A stretch of DNA of 64,000 bases from NCBI GenBank assembly GCA_902806595.1, contig CADCXC010000005.1:496001-560000 (forward strand). Reading direction: 5' to 3'. Position 1 is the stretch's first letter. Each line of letters opens with the position of its first letter. The translations under genes and the position numbers were made by a program. Of the stretch, positions 1 to 9,728 are shown in pieces. The notes below the pieces were generated by a model. It did not search any database. It saw only the letters and a program-made list of their open reading frames with translations, and was not told the origin of the DNA. This DNA is from Pyrenopolyporus hunteri (Eukaryota; Ascomycota; Sordariomycetes; Xylariales; Hypoxylaceae).

Positions 1-1
1 C

Positions 2-727
2 CAGGTGCTCAAAGGCGTGCACCCTTCCAACATAACCGGCCTCTCGTTCTCTCCGTTCTCGCCGCCGAGATCCTCGTCGAAAGGCAACGCCGAACTTTCC
101 GTAAAGTTAGCGAGCGTCGGCGTCGGTTTCACAACCGTTGTTCACAGCATACCCCTTAAAAAGCATGTTGATAAATCTGCGACGAAGAGGAAGGGAGGGC
201 CTCCAAGCCCGTCGCGCTACGTAGTTGCCCTGAGATCCAAGGGCCAATCGCCAGTGACACCGATTACACTTTTTACCATCGTTATACTTCTTCTCGCGAT
301 AATTGGACAGACGTTCCTTGAAGCGAAGGGCATCGGCAAGCCTATTCTCGGGATTAGGCCATACCTCCCCACTTCGTGGACGCAGCCGTTGCGAAAGGTG
401 GTCCCCGCGACCAACGAAAAGTCGATCAAAGACTTGTTATCAGATGCCAACGTGCACCACAGCCAACCGCTCGTGATTCGCCATGACGAAACCGGGGAGG
501 CGGATCCCCAAGGACTGCCCCCGCTCCACGTTGGCGTCCACGACGAGGAGGTCCACGGCCCCGCCACGTCGTGGGAAAACTTGGGCGCCAAGGAACAGCA
601 CCTCTGGAAGGAGCGCCTCAAGAAGACGGGCCATTGGGTCGAGGATATGGGCGAGTCCATCTTCCAGGGCGTGCTGTTCGGGGAGATCGGCGGGGCCATC
701 GGAAACATTGTCGGAGAGGCTCTGTAA
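2..727 (+). CDS. SEC12: SEC12-like ER guanine-nucleotide exchange factor, C-terminal part (5' end outside window)
   Basis: The reading frame is open from the window edge to a TAA at 725-727, so only the last ~241 codons are visible. They begin with what looks like the final WD40 blade (GLSFSP ... LASVGVG ... VVHSIPL). A basic Ser/Pro linker follows, then one hydrophobic membrane segment near nt 257-320 (TLFTIVILLLAIIGQTFLEA), then a ~130-residue tail. A cytosolic WD propeller, a single transmembrane helix and a lumenal tail is the plan of Sec12, the ER exchange factor that loads Sar1 with GTP to start COPII budding. The assignment rests on this architecture and partial similarity; the catalytic propeller is mostly outside the window. 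Another single-pass WD40 ER protein is possible. No intron is needed in the visible part. Confidence 0.6.
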   Translation, partial: QVLKGVHPSNITGLSFSPFSPPRSSSKGNAELSVKLASVGVGFTTVVHSIPLKKHVDKSATKRKGGPPSPSRYVVALRSKGQSPVTPITLFTIVILLLAIIGQTFLEAKGIGKPILGIRPYLPTSWTQPLRKVVPATNEKSIKDLLSDANVHHSQPLVIRHDETGEADPQGLPPLHVGVHDEEVHGPATSWENLGAKEQHLWKERLKKTGHWVEDMGESIFQGVLFGEIGGAIGNIVGEAL

Positions 728-3700
728 GGATCGATGCTATGGATGTGTCTGTCCGTCTGTATGCGAGATGGAAAGAAGAGACATGTCGTATATTTATTGG
801 CGATGATTGTGCTACGAAGAAGAACGAGGTCTGTATGAGTGATATGTATAAAAGTCTTATATCATATATCTATGAATACATAAATAATTACATCCACCCC
901 CTCTGGCCCCGCCTCTACTGCGTGCTAACAAGATGGGAGTTTGGGGCTTCGTGAGGCAGGTAGAGAGGCATCAACGGAGCATTTCACGTCACGACCGTAG
1001 CGAAGTATTCATCATAATAAGCGTTCTTAATTATAGCTAAGTGCGAGATCACTACAAAAGTATACACGCCGTCTCCTCCCGTCTCCCCTTCGGGGTCGCA
1101 AAGCGTCTCCGAGCTGGCGGCTTTCGTCAACTTCATTCGCATCGTACCTAACTGGACATTATTTCCTCCTCCGATCCAGCCTCTCCTGTCTAACCATCAC
1201 ACATCAATGTGCCTTTCCATTGCCGTTGCCGCTGGTACCACCCGCCCGGTCCCCCCAAGGTCGGGATCGAGATTGGGGCTGGGCCTAGCGGCTCGCTAGG
1301 ATTGAGGGGATAATGTGGCGGTAGTGCTTCGCTGGCCACGGGTCGCGCGGGCGGCTCTGCGCCTCGCTCGGCATCTTCTCTGGACCTCCGGACCTCTAGT
1401 ATGATTCTCGGAGTCGCGTGGTTACTTTGTCGAAGGAGGGAAGCCTGGAGGCGATGAGGTGAGTAACTATCTATAGGACTGAATCGTCGTTAATGGCTTC
1501 TGGTGGTCTAACGACGAGATGACGCTGGAGGGTGTGCGTGTCCCAGATTAGAATGTTCTTGTCTCGAGAACTAAGTGAGTAAAACGTCGACGGGTATGGA
1601 AAGGGGAAGAGGGAGATTCTCGCCGGCGCTGGAATAGGTGTAGGTTACGGGAGGGTAGTGCATACCTCAAGCCTATCTTATTTAGCGATGTTTCCGCGTC
1701 GGCCTTTTTCTAGGTGAACTACAAGTCAACGTGCTTGAGTTCTGCGGGGGCAGGATCCTTCGGGACGCCCGTCCGACACATTCCCCGTCATAGTTGAAAG
1801 GTTCTTGCTGTGTTGGTCCTGCGATGATTTTGGCTAGGTACCTTAGATGTGCTGTCTTGGTAATACGTCGGTGGTCTCTTGGTCGTAGATTTGGTTATGC
1901 GTTTATATATAAAGCTCGCTTGTATAATATGGAGTGGGTTTCCCGGTGGTTTAAGGGGGTCGTGGAGCATACCGTTAATATATCTTACTATGTGAGTCAA
2001 TGATGTCTTTAGGTTTACCCCTATCTGAAATCATGACGCTGTTTGCTGTATGGCAATTCTTGTAGCATATAGGATGTTAACTGTATACGAAGGGGGGATG
2101 ACCGAATCAAGAAAAGGGTTATAATTGGTGCTTTGTGGCTCAACAGAGTTTCATTGCTCTGCCTTCCGATGTAAAACATTTAGCAAACTTTATAATAGCA
2201 GCAGCAACAGCTCAATAAGTCCTTAGGAGGTTTGGGGGAGTATCTCCCCTGAATGCGGGATAGTTTCCATCAGACTTCACTCAGCCTCCTGACGGTTAGG
2301 GGCTAATCATCTGCTCAACTTTAGTGAACTTTCGAGTTACTGGCCATTTTAGACTCTCCCTCTAACCGCCCGAGGTTGAGTAGGATAACCTACTAGGTGA
2401 TCCCTTTTAGAGCACCCGAATACCTAGGTAGGTACTCAGTAGCGACACGATCACGGCTCTCGAGTACGAAAAGTGTAGTAATAACCTGCCTACCTACTTC
2501 GACGTAGATGCTGGAATCCGGTCGGTTCGCGGATGATGTTCTTTTCCTTTGAAATGCATAGAAGACCAACGACGAATCAGGGACCAGCGCGCTGTTAAAC
2601 GGTGATGGAACGTATGTTTCCAAGTCCACGGGGCTTCGTATTAGACGGAGACGGCGAGCTCGACGAGTATCCCCTATAGCTCTCCCATAGATAGGAGACT
2701 GAAGGTGGAAAGGCACCTTATCCGACTGCCGGGAGGTTACCTCTACAATAACCGCTGGACGCGGGAAGGGGATGATACATGAAGCGAAATGGGGGGCGCC
2801 CATGATACATTTGAGGAGCCTTACGGTGACGGTAGCAATCCCGGCGTCTAAGTATGAAGCTCTAGAACCTCTCGGATCAATAGTCTTTTAGAGTCAACGT
2901 GCGCTTTTGATCCAAGAACAGATGGCAACGTAGTCCCTCACAATTGCTCTCGAACAGGTTGCGCCGTAAGTATCTACCTGTTTCTCTTAACCGCCGTCTA
3001 ATTCGACCGCTTACCATAGTTAGAGATCAATACATCTAGACTGGAAGCTATTCCGGTGCCGTGTATAAAATCCGGGTTACCCGGATTCCAAGGTCGAGTG
3101 GCTCGTATTATGCTGAGGGCGGGAGTTCCGTAGCACCCTTTTTGCCGTGGCTAGATCTAACTCACTTAATCTTTTTGTAAGCGGTAACGTGCCATGAACC
3201 TAACTTCGCAACTGTGATTTTATGGAAATTTCTACTTCGTCAAGTCCCCTTCCGTTCCCTTAAGGCTCTTTTCACTTAAGGTATACTGTGTCGTTGCTAG
3301 GAAAGACCCTTGGTATATCAATACTAGGAACAAGGACACCTAACCGAGGCTCCGCATTTCGACGAATACGAGGTGTAAGGGACGTACGAATTTCCGAATA
3401 TATCTTGTTAGATCCATATAGCCCCGGGGTTGCGTATGATATGCCGCCAACTTCAAGACAACCTCGTTCGTACTATTCCGAGACTTATGGAATTGACTTA
3501 TAACGCCAACAAGGAGTTTGGTACATTTATTTTCTCCCCCAGCGATTGTTTTAATAGACTTAAAGAACGATCGAATTTCGTAGTTTCGTTAGCGAATCTT
3601 TAGCAAAGGTATAGGGAACTAACCTTCCGAGTTTCCTAATCTTTATAAAGAGTCAATGAAGCTTGATTAATTACATGTACATGTATCTTATGATGGGGGT

Positions 3701-5365
3701 ACCTGGGGTAATGGACCATCTATCTACCCGGGTACTTATATGATGAGCGCGAGGAAAGAATGATTGAGCCTCGTGCGACATAATCGGCGTAAGGTCCAAG
3801 GGAAGCCACGTGACTATTCTGTGCTACTTGAACGTATTTATTTCCAGTCCCTTTTTTTCCCCCTCTCCCGAATCGCGCTTTTCCCTCTCCTAATCCAACA
3901 ACGCCAACCCATACGCTTCTTAGGGAAAAATGATGGCACGTTCCTCCTTCATGTTACAGAACCAACAGACTTACATATAGATTATTACTTTGAATACCGC
4001 AATCTCGTGCTATTTCCGACCGCGTCGGAGCGAAGCTGCCGAGACTCGTCATCTTTTTCAATGATCGACCTGCTGATCCGGCACTCGAGTACGCGATTCC
4101 GGCTATGGGCGAGAAGCACGCCAGCGCGTGGAATCCCTCAGCGTAGGAGAGTTACGGCAACGTAACAATCCATTTCAATTAATTTAATCTCTTCGCTTCT
4201 CGCTCCTTGCTCCTTGTCATGCAAGACGTCGCTTGAAAATTTTGTGGCTAGCTGTTACTATGCTATGCAATGAGAGGGTAGTTCTGGAACTACGGTCATG
4301 CAATGCAGGGTAGATGGTAGGTTACTTTTAGGATATTTTCAAATTAATATAATATAGCCATCTCCAATCCCGCCCCCGTCACCTTCAACAGTGGAGTGCG
4401 CAAAGGGCTGGACAAATAAGGCGAGCCTTGGCGGGCCGAAGAAACTCGATGCCATCCTCGATCTTCTACCATGGGACGCGCCCACCAACCCCACAGAATG
4501 TCTTTCAAACATTGCGTAATAGACGCTTCTGAGCTCTGCCGACCGTCTGGGGAAACATGACGAGTCATTGTTAATACTCAACTATTACCAGGCGGTCGAT
4601 CATGGGGGAGGGTGGCCCTCGCTTTCAGCCGAACCGCCCGGCCAAGTGTATTCGCCTCTAGGAAAATTGTCGGTTTGACGTGAGTTCCTTCGAGTTGGAT
4701 CGAAGAGACTCTCCTTTTCGCTAGCGAACGCCGTCATTTCCAAGATGGTAACATTTCGCCCCCTTTGAGACTCGCTAAGTCATACCTGAAATGAGCGAGA
4801 AACTCCTTTGGACATTGGACATGGGTTTTGGTGTAGTATGCTCTCGTAATATGCTCGATTGAACTTGCAGCGTCAACAGCGCATGTTACTCCGTCATGGA
4901 ATGTTTTTTCTGAATTCGTGTTCGCACTCTCGCAATGAAAACCACGTCGAGCCAGTCCAGCCTGTTCGAACGCGCCGTAATAGCTACAGTCGCATCTCAT
5001 TATGGATACTGTTGCGGTGCTCTTCCTATAACTGGCTCGCCAATGCAGGTAGTCTGCCGCCAGGGTAGTATCCGGATATATATACGATGTTCCTCGCAGG
5101 GTGGTAACCCACACTCCGATCCAGGAACCATGTGTTTCTCTTACAGCCGCTTTCTGGTCCGTCGCGAGAAGCGACGGCCTTCTGTACGCGTGGCTTTTAT
5201 ACGCCGAGCATCTAGCCTTCCGTCCGTTCGACGTCTTGGCTGAAGATCTATTAAGACAATTGGGCTCCCGCTCCCTTCTCTTTGCTTCCCATCGCTCTGG
5301 GAACTTTACTGGCCCGAGGATTCGTCGGCCCCCCCAAAGCCTTGACATTCGCTTCATCTAACACA
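728..5365. other. Gene-poor intergenic region, 4.6 kb
   Basis: I see no convincing gene. The longest open frames (2393-2803 minus, 3764-4165 plus, 4734-5357 minus) have no family motif, no splice logic and low-complexity-free but unrecognisable translations. A TACCTAGGTA palindrome lies at 2421-2430. The first part is presumably the 3' UTR of the SEC12-like gene and the last few hundred bases the promoter of the chitin deacetylase. The middle could be decayed transposon sequence, but I found no terminal repeats or transposase remnants by eye. Confidence 0.5.
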
Positions 5366-7810
5366 ATGCGCTGGTGGAACGCCTTAGTCCTGGCCGCTTG
5401 CGCCAGCCAGACGGCCGCACATGCGGATCCGAACGATCCCCATCCTAGCGTACCGAAACTTGCGGGGGCTCGTAGATTCCTGTCCGAATTTAAGGGGAGG
5501 AGGAGATGGGAAGACCAGGAACAGGCCGTGCGGAGGATGGAAATGCTAGAGGCTCGGAGCAACCAGGAACTTGAGGGGCGAAGAGAGCTCGAGTCACGAC
5601 AGAGGCAATCAAGATGCGGCGCGAGCCGCGGTAGTTGCCAGGCCGGGTATTGCTGCTCAGCTGAAGGGTTGGTCTGATGTTTATCAATTATCGACGATAT
5701 GCTAACATGATCAAGTTGGTGTGGAACGGGAGAAGACTACTGTACTTCTCCCGACTGCCAAATAAACTACGGCCCGGGATGTGACGGTAACCAGAAACCT
5801 ACCGGTGCAGACACGTCCGATATTGCGCGTCCGAAGCTGGGAAAAGTACGGTATGGTGGCGTCGGTATCTACGACTGCGTAAATAATGGCGATATTGCTG
5901 TTACATTTGATGACGGCCCATATGAGTACACGAACGATCTTCTTGACAAGCTTGCTGTATGTTTGATAGGTGCCCTACGCCGAATGGAGAAGACTAACAG
6001 AAATCAAGAAATACGAGGCGAAAGCTACTTTCTTCATTACCGGCAACAACATAGGCAAGGGAAAGATCAATGACCCAGAGTTACCCTGGGCTTCTGTGAT
6101 TCAAGTATATATGCTCTATCTAAAGAAACAGAGGCGGAGGCTGACGAATGGTTATAGCGGATGGCTGCTGAGGGACATCAAATCGCGAGCCACACGTGGT
6201 CACACGAGAATTTTAGCCAGTTGACGACAACTCAATTCAAAAACCAAATGATTTGGAATGAGATTGCTCTCAACGATATCCTTGGTTATTTCCCCACCTA
6301 TATGAGGTTCGCCCTACGCCACCCCTTTACGAGTCCCCCTTTACGCGGTGGAGGGATTCAAGCTGATTTTAACGCAGACCGCCATATTCCATCTGCCCAG
6401 CTGCCTGCCAGACCCAATTAGCTAACCTTGGATACCACGTTGTTTATTTTGACCTCGATACGGAGGGATATCTACACGATGATCCAAAGCAGATTCAAGT
6501 TAGCAAGGACATCTGGGACGATGCGGTGGATGGATCTAGCCCGTGCGAGGATAGCTACCTCGAGATCGAGCACGACATCCACTATCAAACCGTCTACAAT
6601 CTCACAGACTATATTCTTGAGTCGCTGTTTAATCACGGTTATAGATCTGTTACCGTAGGGCAGTGCTTAGGCGACCCTCCTGAGAACTGGTACCGCGCCG
6701 GCACAGGCGAGGTCCCCGAGTATAACTTCAGCATTCGCGCCCCGACCGGAACCTTTACCTGCCTAAACCCCACGCCCACCAGCACCAAGCCGGCCCCGCC
6801 AACCAATACGCTGAAGGTTAGCGAAGACGGACGATGCGGCGACGGGGTAACTTGTGCAGGGTCCCAATACGGAAATTGTATGTACACCTTGGCCGTCTTC
6901 TTGAGTATAAGTTTAATCCATACTACTAGGCTGTTCTTCTAATAAGTGGTGCGGCGCTTCGATTGACTATTGCGGCTCAAACTGCCGTCCGGAATTCGGC
7001 ATCTGCTCGTCGGCGGACTCACCGATCCCAACAAACCTTCCCCTGCCCGGCGGCCCAGGGTCCCCTATCCCCGATGACCCTATCACCACCACGAGTTCGG
7101 GCCCTTCTCCTACCGGCACACTCCAAGTATCGATCGAGGGGAACTGTGGCGACGGCTTCACCTGCCAGGGGTCGGAGTTTGGAAACTGCTGTTCAGCGTC
7201 AGTCTAACTTTCATTATCATACTCTATGAAAATTCAAGAGTCTAGTCTGTAGTGGGCGTCGAAAATCTCGCAGGCCTCTATATCTATAAGAAATAAATAA
7301 GAAAAAGTCGGTGTCTAGAGATCAGGTTACTGACTTCAGTCTAATTGAAGGCATGGTTGGTGCGGAGCGACCATTGACTATTGCGGCGAAGGATGCCAGC
7401 CCGAGTTCGGATCAGGATGCCAGGCAAGCGACCCATCTCCATCCCCTCCAGCAACTACACTACCTCCTTCGAGCACTAGTTCTCAACCCACCTCTTCCAC
7501 TGTTCCGTCATCAACATCTGTGACAACACCTCCCCCGGATACAACAACAACTAAGACGGGGACGATCAGTAGTAGTAGCAGTAGCAGCACGAAAACCACT
7601 AAGAGTACCAAGACGTCGACGTCTAAATCGACGTCCAAATCTACTTCAAAATCGACCTCTAAATCATCCAGTCATTCCACATCTCACTCGACGTCCCATT
7701 CGACCTCGCATTCGACGTCCCACTCAACGAGCCATTCGACCAGCCATTCATCATCCCGGACCAAGACCGCGACGGACGACCGACGGGCCGAGGCCACCCA
7801 AGGGAGCTAA
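5366..7810 (+). CDS. Secreted chitin deacetylase (CE4) with three CBM18 modules and a Ser/Thr-rich tail
   Basis: Predicted exons: 5366-5667, 5716-5956, 6009-6104, 6158-6306, 6378-6877, 6930-7197, 7351-7810 (671 aa). An N-terminal signal peptide (MRWWNALVLAACASQTAAHA) is followed by a first chitin-binding CBM18 (CCSAEG/WCGTGEDYC, ~residues 84-120) and a NodB polysaccharide-deacetylase domain (~130-370). All CE4 motifs look intact: TFDDGP with the catalytic base and metal Asp, SHTWSH with the metal His pair, RPPYS, and EHDIH. Two more CBM18 modules follow (~414-450 and ~501-540), then a Thr/Ser/Pro linker and a repetitive Ser-Thr tail with Lys then His. The enzyme should deacetylate chitin to chitosan at the cell wall or on released oligomers. 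Similar proteins are linked to evasion of plant chitinases or to wall remodelling, which is inference here. No C-terminal hydrophobic GPI signal is visible. The last exon end is the least certain part. Confidence 0.88.
7613..7747 (+). repeat. Coding tandem repeat: four STSK units then seven S-H units
   Basis: This lies inside the last exon of the chitin deacetylase. The 12-bp unit encodes Ser-Thr-Ser-Lys about four times, then switches to Ser-Thr-Ser-His, giving seven His spaced four residues apart. Synonymous codons vary between copies (tcg/tcc/tct/tca/agc, cat/cac), so the array is not a recent slippage product. It should be an extended, probably O-mannosylated, wall-exposed stalk. Confidence 0.85.
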
Positions 7811-8403
7811 CTAACGGCCAGACCAGCGTCTATTGTCTTTACCAAGCGAGCCGGGGATTTGGATGGGATTGGGTTGGGAAAATATAGGCAGTAGCTCTGC
7901 ATTGCATCGTAATATAGATCTTGAAAGTTCTGATTTAGAGACCTAGTGATTCGCTCTTTGAAATCATGGGTCTAACGCTCTTAGAGAAGAGGTGATTTCG
8001 CTCTGACTGAGACTACACGGGCAAGTAAATCTCGATATCAGTACCAAAACATCTTCTATATCTGTGTTAAGGAGTGAGTTATCTAGGGCAATTTTAAGGA
8101 GAGTGGTTGCTATATTACGTCCTGAGACGAGTGACTGGATGACCCGACGTCTAATCCCATATTAAGGCGTATAAGCTATCGATCCATGACTTCCTAGGCT
8201 AAAGCTCGTATATGGAATTCACTCGTTTATGAGTACCTAGGTAGGAGATAGGTATGTACGTACCTACCCTGGGAATCACCATGGGTCTCGGTTCTATAAG
8301 CCGGTCGGATTTCTGGAACCCTAGGTATTCATTCCTATTCCGGTAGGGTATACTACACAGCGCTATGAGCTAGGCTCTTAGCCACTATAGTTATAGGGTG
8401 CTT

Positions 8404-8770
8404 TAGTACATACACCACCATAACGCAGCGCTACCCACAGTGGTCAGCCACCATGATTATAGCGGTTAGTTTTTCATTGTGTTGAGCGGATAGGCCCAAC
8501 TAGGGCTAACTAACGGCGCAATAGCAGCTTAGCAACGACTTGACGATACCCTAACAAAACCCTAATAATATACGGCCCTTTATTGTTAAGCCGTTATCAA
8601 GTTATTCTTGAACCGCTAACGATTCGGTCTCGGTTGAGCTGTTGTTAGGCTTCCATTTAACGCTCGGTTGAAAAACCTAGGAGGTATGGACCTAATGAGA
8701 ATCGGACGGGCGCTATAAATTAGCGGTTGACCACCGTGAATAGCGCTGTGGTATAGTGGGGTATGCGCTA
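8404..8770. mobile_element. MITE-like element with ~60-bp imperfect terminal inverted repeats
   Basis: The left arm 8404-8464 and the reverse complement of the right arm 8711-8770 align end to end over about 60 bases. Roughly three quarters of positions match, with one gap, and they share the blocks CAGCGCTA, GTGGTCA and TTATAGCG. Both outer ends carry a TA (TAG ... CTA), compatible with a TA target-site duplication of the Tc1/mariner type. The ~245 bp between the arms has no coding capacity. Many arm mismatches are C/T or G/A, as expected after RIP-type or ordinary decay. The family is unknown; membership is inferred from structure only. Confidence 0.6.
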
Positions 8771-9566
8771 GAAATATCGACCTCTGTTCGGTGTCGGAAC
8801 TCCCCTAGAACTACCACCTAACCCAACGTTTCTTGCTAGATACCCCACCCCTTAGCCAGCCCTGGGTGGACTGGGAACTATGATCACCGTCAAAATAAGG
8901 CTTATTATATAGTACTTACCTATCAAAATGTAGCCAGGAAGAGGGTAGGGCATATGTCAGAACATAGATAGGAGGCACGCAGGTAATTTATTACCCAGCG
9001 ATATATCACACGTACGTCAAAATCACAGAGCCTCTAGTCGGAAGAATATAGGTAATATGTCAAGAGATGAAATCAACATACGCCGGTAGGTAGGTAGGTC
9101 CGAGGTAGGTACCTAGGTAGGTAGCTAGGTAAGTAAAAAGAACAAAGACAAAACAACTGGCCTTGCGCCATCCGCCCGCCCATCCGCCCGCCAGCCCCAA
9201 CCCCGGCCGAAATACCCGACCTATGCAAGACCCCCTTTCCTATCTCCTTATCTCCCAGATGTAATGTAATGTGATGTGATACGATAGGATGAGGTGCTGA
9301 TGGTAATGATGTTGTTTGATGTTGAAGTATCTGTTGGTATTGTTGTTGATATGATAAACGATGATAGTAGTGATGATGCTTAAGTAGGTAGGTACCTAGG
9401 TAAGTAGGCACAAATCGATCCCGAGAGCACCATGTCGCACCCATCCATCCATGTACGGGGTTCAGGAGGTTAGGTATTCTTTACAAGTTTGATTGTTTGC
9501 TGATCGATCGACCGTGTCAAGTCCAGTCCACTTCGGTTCACTCCAGCCAGATCCAAAAACAATAAA

Positions 9567-9586
9567 AGACAGACAGACAGACAGAC
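9567..9586. repeat. (AGAC)5 microsatellite
   Basis: Five perfect AGAC units lie in the 3' flank of the TSC11 gene. Confidence 0.9.
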
Positions 9587-9728
9587 TATCACGCTGTGTC
9601 CAAACCCCAAATTTCGCCTTCCCAATGCTCTTCCTCCCTCCCTTTCTCTCTCTGCGTGGTCCTTTCCCCCTTCCCTTCCCTTCCCTCTCCCCGCGATGCT
9701 TAGGTAGGTAGACAATCCGTAATGCACT

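Larger units (their letters stand above)
7811..9728. other. Intergenic region between chitin deacetylase and TSC11 (convergent 3' ends)
   Basis: It holds no recognisable gene. It contains the MITE-like element at 8404-8770, several CTAGGTA palindrome clusters (8234-8243, about 9099-9127 and 9384-9400), and a five-copy AGAC microsatellite (9567-9586). Pyrimidine-rich tracts near 9630-9700 lie just past the TSC11 stop codon and are probably its 3' UTR. Confidence 0.6.

Noticed and set aside
2393..2803. 136-codon minus-strand frame in the first gap
   Set aside because: Unrecognisable translation with no neighbouring exons; its length is within chance for 4.6 kb of six-frame sequence.
4734..5357. 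207-codon minus-strand frame just upstream of the chitin deacetylase
   Set aside because: No family similarity or domain pattern that I can see. Its start lies 9 bp from the deacetylase ATG, where a promoter is expected.
8556..8575. CCCTAA-containing stretch resembling telomere repeat
   Set aside because: Only two non-tandem CCCTAA units occur, inside the MITE-like element; it is not a telomeric array.
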